The notes under the pieces were generated by a model. That model worked only from the letters and a program-made list of their open reading frames with translations. It was not told the origin of the DNA and did no database searches. This document shows, piece after piece, positions 1 to 8,293 of a stretch of 49,042 nucleotides of DNA. The position numbers and the translations under genes were made by a program. The first letter of the stretch is position 1, and every line of letters begins with the position of its first letter. The stretch lies in the NCBI GenBank assembly GCA_017651185.1, contig JAGCDJ010000029.1, positions 1 through 49,042 of the forward strand, in the 5' to 3' direction. This DNA comes from Bacteroidales bacterium. GTDB taxonomy: Bacteria > Bacteroidota > Bacteroidia > Bacteroidales > ML635J-15.

Positions 1-2
1 AA

Positions 3-3000
3 ACTATTTTCGCAATATTATTCATGTTCCTATCGTGCGGAACTATTTTCGCACAGACAGATAAAAAAGCAATTTTCCACAAGGCCGATTCGCTAAACGA
101 CCTCGGCGATGCCTATACAGACAAAAATAACTATTCCAAAGCCCTTGAATTGTACAGCCAAGCTGCGGAACTAACTAAGGATATTAATGGCGGATACAAC
201 GAGCATTATGCTTTATACTGCGAAAATATGGGTTACGCCTATTATGCAAAAAGAGACAACAAAAATGCACTGAAATATTATTTGCAGGCACTGGAAATCA
301 ACGAAAAGGTTCTTGGCAAGGAGCATCCGGACAATGAATCCATATTGGCTTGGATTGGATATTTTTATTACCAAAAAAAAGATTACCAGAATGCGATTGA
401 ACACTTTTTGCGGGAACTCAAAATCGATGAAAATGTTTACGGAAAGGAAAGTGAAGATTATGCTTCCACGCTGAAAAATATTGGAATATCGTATTTGTTC
501 ATGAAAAACAATCAAAAGGCTTTGGATTATTTGATACAAGCGTTAGATACCTATACAAAGAGTGGTAGCAAGCAAGATTCCGATTATGCTCTTTTGCTAA
601 ACTATATTAGTACAGCGTATTATAGGCTTGGAGACAATAAAAATGCCTTGAAGTATATGTTACAAAACCTAGAAATAGAGGAAAAGATTCATGGCAAGGA
701 AAATTCCAGCTATATTACTTCGCTAAGCAATATCGGCAAGTTGTATTCTACTCTTGGAGACTACCAAAATGCATTGAAATATTATCTGGAATGCCTGAAA
801 ATTAGAGAAAAAACTATTGGCAAGAACCATCCTGATTATGCTACGACACTTGACGAAGTAGGAAAAAACTACTCATACCTGTACGACAGCAAAAACGCAT
901 TGAAATATCATTTTCAAGCACTTGAAATACGGGCAAAGACGCCAGGCAAAGGAAGCGAAGATTATGCAAAATCGCTGAACAGCATCGGATATACATATTC
1001 CAACAGTGGTGACTACCAGAACGCTTTGAAATATTATATGGAATGTCTAGAGATAAGGGAAAAAGTTACTGGCAAGGAGCACCCCGATTATGCTAATCTG
1101 CTAAACAACATAAGTGTTGTATATAAAGAGAATGGAGATAACAAAAATGCATTGAAATATGCACAGATGGCAATGGAAACATGGAAGAAAGTATTGGCAA
1201 ACGGGCATAAAAATGCATCAACACCAACTAACTATGCAGCATCGCTGAACAATATCGGTTCAATATATTCCGACATGGGCGACCACCAGAAAGCTCTTGA
1301 ATATTTATTTGAATCGCTGGAAATCGTAGAAAAGACAGGCGGCAAAGAACATCCTAATTATGCAAGGGCACTCAACAATATTGCTACCGAATATACTCAC
1401 ATGGGCGAATACCAGAATGCCATGAAATATTCGACGGAAGCATTGGAAATTCAGGAAAAGACTCTTGGCAGGAATCATCCGGACTATGTTGCTATGCTTA
1501 ACAATATCAATATGATCCGCACGCTCATGGACGACAAGCAAGTATCTGTGGATGATCAATTGAAAGCACTGAAAAATCTTGAAAAGAAAGTCGGCAAGGA
1601 GCATCCCGAATATGCCAGCTCGCTAGTAAATATCGGTACACAGTATTTTCTTATGCACGATTTCAAAAATGCCTTGGAATATCAATTGCGCGGACTGAAA
1701 ATTCAGGAAAAGGTTCTTGGCAAGGAACATCCAGACTACGCAGCATCGTTGAATTTTATAACTCCTACATATTTGTTTATGTTCAAGACGACAGAGGCCA
1801 TGAATACAAATAAAGAGGCTACCGAAATAAACAGGCGCAATCTAATTAGAAACTTTTCGTTCATGACGGCACAAGAACGAGAAGCATACTGGAACGCTTA
1901 CAATAGTTGTTTTTCAATGAGTATTCTGTTCTCGAATTTGCTACCTGACGACCCAATTGCAACAAAAAATTCCTACGATGCAGAACTCATTACCAAAGGT
2001 TTGTTGCTTGCTTCTGAAATTAACACCACCAATATTATTATGGAAAGCGGAAACGAAGCTCTTATTTCCGAATACAAAGCTATGAAAGATGCACATCTGC
2101 AGTTGAACAAGGAACTCGAAAAGCCTATTGCAGAGCGTGTTTTAAACTGCGATTCGCTCGAAAACGAACTCCAGAAGATGGAACGCAACATTATGGAAAA
2201 CTGCAATGAGTTTGGCGATGTAACACATTTCATAAGAATAGACTGGAAAGAAGTGCAAAAATCGCTTAAACAAAATGATGTGGCGATAGAATTTGCGAAC
2301 TACACATTTGAAGATTCGACAAAATATGTTGCACTTGTACTGACAAAAGATATGGAAGCACCTGTTTGCGTGCCGCTATTCAACGACAAGGAACTTCGGA
2401 AAATGATTCGCGGAGTGGCTCCTGCAAAGAATGAAACACCAAGTAATGATGAAAACCGCGGTGCAACATCAGTTTCTGCAAAACGGCAGGGAATATACGA
2501 ATCTACAGAATTGTATAGAACGCTTTGGAAACCATTGGAAAAATACTTCCCCGAAAATCCGCGCATCTATTTTGCACCGTCGGGAATGTTGCACCAGGTT
2601 GCCATTGAATACGCTCCGACTGGCGATGGAAGGCTTATATCTGACAAATACGAGATTTACCGCGTATCATCAACGCGTTATCTTGCAATGGACTATATGA
2701 CCAAGCCAATGACGAATTCCGTTCTCTATGGTGGCGTTTACTACGACAGCGACACAACCACAATGAAGCAGGAAAGCGAGAGATACTCAACACGCAGTGC
2801 AACCTATAATTCGTTTGCCGAATTCAACAAAGGCGAAGACCGTGGAAGCCTCAACTACCTTCTGGGAACAAAAACCGAAGTGGAGGACATTGAAGGCAAA
2901 CTGAAAGCCAACAACATTTCCACTACACTTTACGAAGGTTCGCAGGCTAGCGAAGAATCTTTCAAAGCGTTGTCGGGCAGCAATATTTCGGTATTGCACA

Positions 3001-3476
3001 TTGCCACACATGGGTTCTTCCTGCCATCCGACGAAAAATTGTCGGGCGACCAGTCGCTCATTCAGTCGGGACTTTTGCTGTCGGGAGCAAATTACGCATG
3101 GCAGAACCTGCCAATTCCAGATGGCGTTGAGGACGGCATCCTAACTGCCAAGGAAATAAGCTTCATGGATTTGCGCAATACCGACTTGGTTGTACTATCC
3201 GCCTGCCAGACGGCACTTGGAGAAATCACTGGCGAAGGCGTGTTCGGTTTGCAGCGTGGATTCAAGAAGGCTGGCGCGCGAACCATCATCATGAGTCTCT
3301 GGCCAGTGGACGACAATGCCACTCTATTGATGATGACCGAATTCTACACAAATCTTACTAATGGAATGTCGAAGCGCGAAGCTTTCATTGCAGCACAAAA
3401 CAAGGTAAAGACAAACGCAGGATTCGAAAATCCGAGGTATTGGGCGGCTTTTATTATGCTGGATGGAAACGAATAG
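3..3476 (+). CDS. Secreted TPR-CHAT cysteine protease A (5' end cut by window edge)
   Basis: Exported protein with about 14 tandem 42-residue TPRs (kinesin-light-chain type, consensus LNNIGxxYSxxGDYQNALKY) followed by a CHAT protease domain of caspase clan CD. Counting from the ATG at 24, the putative dyad is His996 in ATHG and Cys1061 in SACQT. The reading frame is open to the left edge and encodes more hydrophobic residues (TIFAILF) before the ATG at 24. The true start of the signal peptide therefore probably lies just outside the window, with cleavage after TIFAQ. A conserved linker (IRNFSFMTAQEREAYW) joins the TPRs to the CHAT half, which is closely related to those at 24.4-27.1 kb and 27.2-30.7 kb. 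A PorE-like OmpA gene follows after about 146 bp. Protease activity is inferred from the family; the substrate is unknown. Confidence 0.9.
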   Translation, partial: TIFAILFMFLSCGTIFAQTDKKAIFHKADSLNDLGDAYTDKNNYSKALELYSQAAELTKDINGGYNEHYALYCENMGYAYYAKRDNKNALKYYLQALEINEKVLGKEHPDNESILAWIGYFYYQKKDYQNAIEHFLRELKIDENVYGKESEDYASTLKNIGISYLFMKNNQKALDYLIQALDTYTKSGSKQDSDYALLLNYISTAYYRLGDNKNALKYMLQNLEIEEKIHGKENSSYITSLSNIGKLYSTLGDYQNALKYYLECLKIREKTIGKNHPDYATTLDEVGKNYSYLYDSKNALKYHFQALEIRAKTPGKGSEDYAKSLNSIGYTYSNSGDYQNALKYYMECLEIREKVTGKEHPDYANLLNNISVVYKENGDNKNALKYAQMAMETWKKVLANGHKNASTPTNYAASLNNIGSIYSDMGDHQKALEYLFESLEIVEKTGGKEHPNYARALNNIATEYTHMGEYQNAMKYSTEALEIQEKTLGRNHPDYVAMLNNINMIRTLMDDKQVSVDDQLKALKNLEKKVGKEHPEYASSLVNIGTQYFLMHDFKNALEYQLRGLKIQEKVLGKEHPDYAASLNFITPTYLFMFKTTEAMNTNKEATEINRRNLIRNFSFMTAQEREAYWNAYNSCFSMSILFSNLLPDDPIATKNSYDAELITKGLLLASEINTTNIIMESGNEALISEYKAMKDAHLQLNKELEKPIAERVLNCDSLENELQKMERNIMENCNEFGDVTHFIRIDWKEVQKSLKQNDVAIEFANYTFEDSTKYVALVLTKDMEAPVCVPLFNDKELRKMIRGVAPAKNETPSNDENRGATSVSAKRQGIYESTELYRTLWKPLEKYFPENPRIYFAPSGMLHQVAIEYAPTGDGRLISDKYEIYRVSSTRYLAMDYMTKPMTNSVLYGGVYYDSDTTTMKQESERYSTRSATYNSFAEFNKGEDRGSLNYLLGTKTEVEDIEGKLKANNISTTLYEGSQASEESFKALSGSNISVLHIATHGFFLPSDEKLSGDQSLIQSGLLLSGANYAWQNLPIPDGVEDGILTAKEISFMDLRNTDLVVLSACQTALGEITGEGVFGLQRGFKKAGARTIIMSLWPVDDNATLLMMTEFYTNLTNGMSKREAFIAAQNKVKTNAGFENPRYWAAFIMLDGNE

Positions 3477-3484
3477 TGATTTGA

Positions 3485-3541
3485 ATGGATAATGGACAAT
3501 TGATAATGGATAATTGATAATGAACAATGAATAATGAAACA
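3485..3541. repeat. AT-rich degenerate tandem repeat
   Basis: Directly after the TPR-CHAT A stop codon a unit close to GATAATGGACAATT recurs several times with small changes. A shorter version of the same sequence lies downstream of both other TPR-CHAT genes, at about 27.09 and 30.73 kb. It has no coding potential. Confidence 0.5.
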
Positions 3542-3555
3542 ATTTCAAATTGTAC

Positions 3556-3575
3556 AGACGCAAAATTTTGCGCCT
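3556..3575. repeat. Palindrome family 2, copy a (CGCAAAATTTTGCG core)
   Basis: A perfect 14-bp palindrome core (CGCAAAA/TTTTGCG) is extended by AG/CT arms with one mismatched pair. Related copies lie at 6689-6708 (degenerate) and 40660-40679. It is intergenic, between TPR-CHAT A and the OmpA-type gene. No long T-run follows, so a terminator role is not clear. Confidence 0.6.
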
Positions 3576-3622
3576 CAAAATTTAACTTAGAAACGGCGTA
3601 AGCCATAGAAACACTCTTAAAC

Positions 3623-6600
3623 ATGAAGAAATTAGCATTTATAGTTTTTCTCGCACTTATTGGAAAAGTCGTTTTTGCGCAAACGTCAGTGGTCTTTCCA
3701 TACTCCTCGATGATAGAAAAAGGAGATTTTGTGGAAGCAGAGAAGAAAATAATGGAAATCTATTCCAAGGATTCTACAGATGCAATAAATTGTTATGCAG
3801 CATATAGCCTTTATGCAAGCGAAAAAAATCCTAACAGGAATCTCGAAAAAGCACATTCGTATATATTGCGTTGTGCCGACATTTACAATTCGTTGGATGC
3901 AAAAGGGAAAGCAAAATGCGAAAAGAAGAATCTTAACAATAAATCATTGCAAAGTGCAGTCTCTGCCATCGAGTTTCGCATGGCGAAAAATGTGAATACA
4001 GTCGAAGCATATCAGCAATTTATTGATAACCAACCTGTCAGTAAAGAAACAGATGAAGCCAAACAATTGAGAAATGCCTTGGCATACAGACAGACGGTAG
4101 CGGAGAATACAATTGAGGCTTACGAGAGGTTTATAAATGCATATCCATCGGCGAAAGAAGCCGACGCGGCATTGTTCAATGTTCACAATATAGCGTATCG
4201 GAATGCAGAGGCAATCAATACCGAGCAGTCGTATAGGGACTATATCAAAAAATATCCCTTCAGTCCCTTTGCGGAAGAAGCCAAGGAACAAGCGAATCGG
4301 ATACAATATGTAGAAGAGACAAAGAAAGGAGATTGGATTAGTTATAAGAAATACATAAATAGGCATCCCGAAAACAAAAAGTTGGTGGAGGTGGCAAAAA
4401 ATAAAATTTATGAAATTGCCACGAAGACTCGCGACCTTGAGGCGTTGGATTATTGCGTACTGAATTTTTCAGGCGAAAAACTCGACTCCGTAGTGAATTT
4501 GCTACATGACATGTACATCAAACGCAACGAACTGGAACTGTTCAACACCAAGTATGGTAGCATTGTTTCGCAGGAAATGTGGTCGAACGACAGAAATCTG
4601 ATACATTACGACAGGGTGACAAGCGATGATGACTGGAAGAGTTATAAAATTTATATTAGCAAGAACAAGTCGCAATATAAATTGGTGGAAGATGCTAAAA
4701 ACAAAATATTCGAAATTGCAATGCGAACTCACGATGTTGAGGCTCTAGACTATTGCGTATGGAATCATACGAAAAACGAAAGCAAGCGCGATTCAGCGTT
4801 GTGTCTGTTGCACGATATCTATATCAATAGCAACCCTTGGGAAGGTGTTGACTTATTTTCCCGCAAATACGGAAGACTTGTTCCACAAAAATTCAAGGAA
4901 CCAGACAATAGGTTTAAGGCGGCAATGAAGATAAGTGATGAAATTAATGCAAAATACTACTTGTCGAATGAACATGGCAGAAAAGATTTCGAACTGGACG
5001 AAAACGATTACCAAAACGAAGCATCCATCATTAAAGACTTGTTTCCTTCTTATGTTGCATTCGAACATTTGCATAATTTTATAAAGGACTACATTAAGGA
5101 CAAGCAATGGGACAAGGCGTTGGAGGTGCTGAAACAATACGAAGATGTCTTTGCGGGTAGTCGCGAATATGAGCAACTGGTAAAAACACTTGAAGCTCCT
5201 GCCGAAAAAGATGTTAAAATCATAAGTATTGGGAATTTAATAAACAACGCAAAAGGCGAAGAGTATTCCCCTTGTATTACGGCAGACGACAGAACTTTGT
5301 ACTTTTGTGGACAGCATAGGGAAGACAATCTAGGCGGAGAAGACATATATGTTTCCGAAAAAGATGCAAAGGGACGATGGGGCGAAGCTCGCCTTTTGTC
5401 AGGAATAAATACGGTGTCGGGAAACGAGGCTCCTGTGTCCATATCGGCAGACGGAACCACAATGTTGTTGTTCAAGAGTGGCTTATTATATTCATCCGAA
5501 AAGACTATAGACGGATGGTCTGAACCGAAAAAGTTGTCAAGCAATATCAACATCTGCAGGTGGCAGGCTGACGCAATGATAACAAGCGACGGACAGGCAA
5601 TGTTGTTTGCGGCAACCCGCCAAAGCAAGTCGGAAGTCGAAAATCCCGGAGTTACATCAAACATTTTTGTGTCGTTGCTTGACAAAAATGGAAACTGGGG
5701 CAAGGCAATCGACCTCGGTCCTATGATAAATACACCCGGCACAGAAGATAGGTCGCCATTCCTGCATCCCGACATGAAAACCTTGTATTTTTCTTCCAAT
5801 AGACCTTCCTCGTTGGGCGGTCTGGATGTTTTTGTGTCCACTCGCCTTGGCGACGATTGTTGGGACTGCTGGAGCGAACCTATCAACATGGGCAAGGAAA
5901 TAAATACTATCAATAATGACTATTTCTACAAAATATCAACCGATGGAAAAACCGCATACTTTTCTAATAACGAGGATATTCTCATGATGAATATTCCCAA
6001 CCGTATGCGACCGGATGTGGTTGCAACCGTATCGGGCAAACTTGTTGACAAAGACAATAAGCCCGTAGATGCAGAAATCAGATGGGAGGATTTGCAGTCT
6101 GGGGAAACAGTTGGTCGTTCCAAAACGGATCCTACAAATGGTCAATTTTTTATTGTTCTGCCTCTTGGAAAAATATACGGGTATTATGTTGACAATGATT
6201 CATATTTCCCAATCTCAAACAGCATAGACTTGCGCAATGAGGACTCGGCAGTAAAAGTTGAAAATGACATTACAATGGTTTCGTTTGATCAAATGATAGA
6301 GGAAGGTCTGGCTGTCCCAATTAATAATTTGTTTTTCAACACAGCAAAGAGCGATTTGCTTCCATATTCCATTCCAGAACTGCGAAGAGTTGCCGAAATC
6401 ATAAAGGCCAAGAACTTGACCGTTGAAATTGCTGGACATACGGATAATGTCGGAGATGACGATATGAACCAGACATTGTCGGAGCAAAGAGCCCAAGCGG
6501 TAAAAGATTTCTTGGTAGGCGAAGGTTGCAATCCCGAAAAGTTGAAAACAATCGGTTACGGCAGCACCCGTCCTGTTGCATCAAACAAAACCGAAGAAGG

Positions 6601-6646
6601 CCGTAAACTCAACAGAAGAGTTGAACTGAGATTCGTAGGGAATTAA
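3623..6646 (+). CDS. PorE-like envelope protein: TPR-type repeats, PD40 propeller, CRD, OmpA domain
   Basis: Protein of 1007 residues with a type I signal peptide (cleavage after VVFAQ) and no lipobox Cys. Domain order: helical repeats of TPR/YfiO type at about 25-500, with units such as AYERFINAYPSAKEA; a WD40/PD40 beta-propeller at about 540-790 (LYFCGQHREDNLGGEDIYVS, LYFSSNRPSSLGGLDVFVS); a carboxypeptidase-regulatory-like domain at about 800-870; and an OmpA peptidoglycan-binding domain at about 900-1007 (AGHTDNVGDDDMNQTLSEQRA). This order matches PorE, a T9SS-associated peptidoglycan-binding protein of Porphyromonas. It differs by a longer repeat region and no lipidation site. T9SS cargo elsewhere in the window fits, but a paralogue with another envelope role is equally possible. 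It follows the TPR-CHAT A gene in the same direction. Confidence 0.85.
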   Translation: MKKLAFIVFLALIGKVVFAQTSVVFPYSSMIEKGDFVEAEKKIMEIYSKDSTDAINCYAAYSLYASEKNPNRNLEKAHSYILRCADIYNSLDAKGKAKCEKKNLNNKSLQSAVSAIEFRMAKNVNTVEAYQQFIDNQPVSKETDEAKQLRNALAYRQTVAENTIEAYERFINAYPSAKEADAALFNVHNIAYRNAEAINTEQSYRDYIKKYPFSPFAEEAKEQANRIQYVEETKKGDWISYKKYINRHPENKKLVEVAKNKIYEIATKTRDLEALDYCVLNFSGEKLDSVVNLLHDMYIKRNELELFNTKYGSIVSQEMWSNDRNLIHYDRVTSDDDWKSYKIYISKNKSQYKLVEDAKNKIFEIAMRTHDVEALDYCVWNHTKNESKRDSALCLLHDIYINSNPWEGVDLFSRKYGRLVPQKFKEPDNRFKAAMKISDEINAKYYLSNEHGRKDFELDENDYQNEASIIKDLFPSYVAFEHLHNFIKDYIKDKQWDKALEVLKQYEDVFAGSREYEQLVKTLEAPAEKDVKIISIGNLINNAKGEEYSPCITADDRTLYFCGQHREDNLGGEDIYVSEKDAKGRWGEARLLSGINTVSGNEAPVSISADGTTMLLFKSGLLYSSEKTIDGWSEPKKLSSNINICRWQADAMITSDGQAMLFAATRQSKSEVENPGVTSNIFVSLLDKNGNWGKAIDLGPMINTPGTEDRSPFLHPDMKTLYFSSNRPSSLGGLDVFVSTRLGDDCWDCWSEPINMGKEINTINNDYFYKISTDGKTAYFSNNEDILMMNIPNRMRPDVVATVSGKLVDKDNKPVDAEIRWEDLQSGETVGRSKTDPTNGQFFIVLPLGKIYGYYVDNDSYFPISNSIDLRNEDSAVKVENDITMVSFDQMIEEGLAVPINNLFFNTAKSDLLPYSIPELRRVAEIIKAKNLTVEIAGHTDNVGDDDMNQTLSEQRAQAVKDFLVGEGCNPEKLKTIGYGSTRPVASNKTEEGRKLNRRVELRFVGN

Positions 6647-6688
6647 GACTGACAGACGAAAAGGATAAAACGTAACAGCCGTTTGTAC

Positions 6689-6708
6689 GGACACATAATT
6701 TTGCGTCT
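6689..6708. repeat. Palindrome family 2, copy b (degenerate)
   Basis: This is a decayed version of the AGACGCAA...TTGCGTCT palindrome. The right arm is intact (TTTTGCGTCT) and the left arm carries two mismatches. It lies in the 202-bp gap between the OmpA-type gene and the chimeric gene. The rest of that gap holds a GC-rich palindrome and the string AACGGCG, also found near 3.59 and 30.85 kb. Confidence 0.4.
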
Positions 6709-6794
6709 CAACAGAACGGCGCAGCCCTCAACGAAGTTAAACAGCAAAGCCAAAGAAACGTAGAAAAAGGATAATAAACAATTAATAATGTACG

Positions 6795-6812
6795 GTCGCG
6801 GCGCGCCACGAC
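6795..6812. repeat. GC-rich palindrome around GGCGCGCC
   Basis: An 18-bp near-perfect palindrome (GTCGCGGCGCGCCACGAC, one mismatched pair) stands out sharply from the AT-rich surroundings. It lies 36 bp upstream of the chimeric gene at 6849. No second copy was seen in this window. Confidence 0.5.
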
Positions 6813-6848
6813 TCAACAAAAAACTACAAACCTAGAAACTTAACCGTT

Positions 6849-7472
6849 ATGAAAAAAATATTATCACTCGCCATTCTCGTACTCCTGCACGCCACCACTT
6901 TCTCACAAGCCAACACAAACGCCATATTCCACAAGTCCGACTCGCTGAATGACCTAGGCGATACATTTTTTGACGCAAACAAATACAAAAAAGCCATTGA
7001 ACTATACAACCAAGCCGCAGAAATGACAAAGGAGATTAACAAAGGCTACATTACGCGTTATGCTACATCTTTGGAATCCATCGGCTTGGCATATTCATAT
7101 CTGGGCGACAACAAGAATGTTCTCTCCGCCACGCCTAACAATGGCTACCAGTTTGCATATTGGGTTCTCGAAGAAGAAGGTATGATGTATCAACAATACA
7201 ATCCATTATACTTTGAAATATATCCAGGAATGGAAGGAAACTATTCGTTTACTGGCTACTTCGAGCCTATCTCTGGTATCGACGACAACACCGATGACGA
7301 CATCGTCATCTATTCGCTCTACGGCTGCATAATAGTCGAAGGCGCCGATGGTGAAACCGTAACTATATATGACATGACTGGTCGCATAGTTCGCTACTGC
7401 GGATTGCCAAACGGTGTCTATATGGTAAAGGTCGGCGACCGCACACCACGGAAGGTAGTTGTGGCAAGGTAA
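6849..7472 (+). CDS. Chimeric secreted protein: TPR-CHAT N-terminus fused to InlB-type repeat and T9SS tail
   Basis: Intact 207-residue frame built from two unrelated parts. Residues 1 to about 91 copy the start of the TPR-CHAT family: signal peptide MKKILSLAILVLLHATTFSQ, then FHKSDSLNDLGD and one to two TPRs. At LGDNKN (about nt 7115-7122), where the paralogues continue ALKYY, the protein switches to LSATPNNGYQFAYW, which resembles the InlB/Bacteroides repeats of the C10 peptidase and giant adhesin in this window. A terminal sorting domain follows (VTIYDMTGRIV, LPNGVYMVKVG, RKVVVAR), typical of T9SS type A cargo. There is no CHAT domain. It has a clean stop and a strong terminator. It may be a working small T9SS cargo made by recombination, or a remnant that stayed open. 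Confidence 0.75.
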   Translation: MKKILSLAILVLLHATTFSQANTNAIFHKSDSLNDLGDTFFDANKYKKAIELYNQAAEMTKEINKGYITRYATSLESIGLAYSYLGDNKNVLSATPNNGYQFAYWVLEEEGMMYQQYNPLYFEIYPGMEGNYSFTGYFEPISGIDDNTDDDIVIYSLYGCIIVEGADGETVTIYDMTGRIVRYCGLPNGVYMVKVGDRTPRKVVVAR

Positions 7473-7493
7473 AAATGTAAACAAACAATAATA

Positions 7494-7521
7494 AGGGACG
7501 GTTTGAAGCCGTCCTTTTTTT
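7494..7521 (+). terminator. Rho-independent terminator of the chimeric gene
   Basis: A perfect 6-bp stem GGACGG/CCGTCC, extendable by weak pairs, has a 7-nt loop and is followed by a run of T. It lies about 20 nt after the stop of the chimeric gene. Confidence 0.8.
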
Positions 7522-7575
7522 GTGAAATTCGTAAAAAAAGGAAAATTGAGATTTAAGATTTTACAAAAAAAGCTA

Positions 7576-7583
7576 TATTTTTG
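7576..7583 (+). promoter_or_regulatory. Bacteroidota -7 box for the four-helix-bundle gene
   Basis: TATTTTTG matches the TAnnTTTG consensus and lies 29 nt before the ATG at 7613. No TTG was found at the usual -33 distance. Confidence 0.5.
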
Positions 7584-7612
7584 CTTCTAATATCAAACTA
7601 TATTATTAGGCT

Positions 7613-8185
7613 ATGCCAACCGACAAATCATTTATCCCATTACGAGGCAATTATCGTGCATTGATAGTGTACCAGAAGGCTGAATGTATCTACGATGTGA
7701 CCTACTATTTTGCTCACAAATATTTGGAAAAAGGCGACCGCACCATAGACCAAATGGTACAGGCTGCCAGATCTGGCAAACAAAACATAGCAGAAGGAAG
7801 TGCAGCGAGTACCACATCGCGAGAAACTGAACTGAAATTAATAAATGTTGCAAAAGCCAGTTTGCAGGAATTGTTGATTGATTACGAAGACTACCTTCGA
7901 GTCCGCGAATTGGCGCAGTGGCAACCAGACGATGCTCGCTATCAGCAAACTCGTGCCGTACTTGCCAAACATAACGATTCCGCCTACTATCGCGAAGCTA
8001 TAAAGATTCGCTCTGCCGAAACTATTGCTAATATTGCCATTACCCTAATTCATCAGACTGACACAATGCTGGTAAGGCTCATCGAAAAACTGAAACAGCA
8101 GTTTGTTGAGCAAGGTGGTATTCGTGAAGAAATGTCAAAAGCAAGACAAAACTATCGAAATAACAACAAAGAGGGTGAGGTTTAA
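7613..8185 (+). CDS. Four-helix-bundle protein (S23-like, with suffix domain)
   Basis: Cytoplasmic 190-residue all-helical protein. The central part (LIVYQKAECIYDVTYYF, IDQMVQAARSGKQNIAEGSA, ELKLINVAKASLQELLIDYEDYL) is typical of the bacterial four-helix-bundle family related to the 23S rRNA intervening-sequence protein. The extra C-terminal part (about 110-190) fits the suffix subfamily. No enzymatic motif is visible and the role of these proteins is not established. The gene stands alone, with a promoter box upstream and a repeat-rich gap downstream before the convergent lepA. Confidence 0.85.
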   Translation: MPTDKSFIPLRGNYRALIVYQKAECIYDVTYYFAHKYLEKGDRTIDQMVQAARSGKQNIAEGSAASTTSRETELKLINVAKASLQELLIDYEDYLRVRELAQWQPDDARYQQTRAVLAKHNDSAYYREAIKIRSAETIANIAITLIHQTDTMLVRLIEKLKQQFVEQGGIREEMSKARQNYRNNNKEGEV

Positions 8186-8187
8186 GA

Positions 8188-8223
8188 CTTATAAGGCTTA
8201 TACGACTTATAGGTCTTATAAGC
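8188..8223. repeat. CTTATANNN tandem mini-repeat (4 units, exact 9-bp period)
   Basis: CTTATA occurs at 8188, 8197, 8206 and 8215, each followed by three variable bases. The array starts three bases after the stop of the four-helix-bundle gene. Part of it can also fold back (GGCTTATA against TATAAGCC). Confidence 0.7.
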
Positions 8224-8235
8224 CTTTCGACACAT

Positions 8236-8261
8236 TTGTCGTAGGCTGGAGCCTACGACAA
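8236..8261. repeat. Palindrome family 1, copy a (GTAGGC/GCCTAC)
   Basis: A perfect 12-bp inverted repeat, TTGTCGTAGGCT and AGCCTACGACAA, is separated by GG. It lies between the convergent four-helix-bundle and lepA genes. It shares the GTAGGC/GCCTAC arms with copies at 27122, 30762 and 40700. It could act as a two-way transcription stop, though no T-run abuts the stem. Confidence 0.7.
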
Positions 8262-8293
8262 GTGATAAACTTTTTTGTTTCTTGTCATCCTCT

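Noticed and set aside
5089..5913. Minus-strand frame of 274 codons
   Set aside because: It is opposite the beta-propeller part of the PorE-like gene and has no protein family features.
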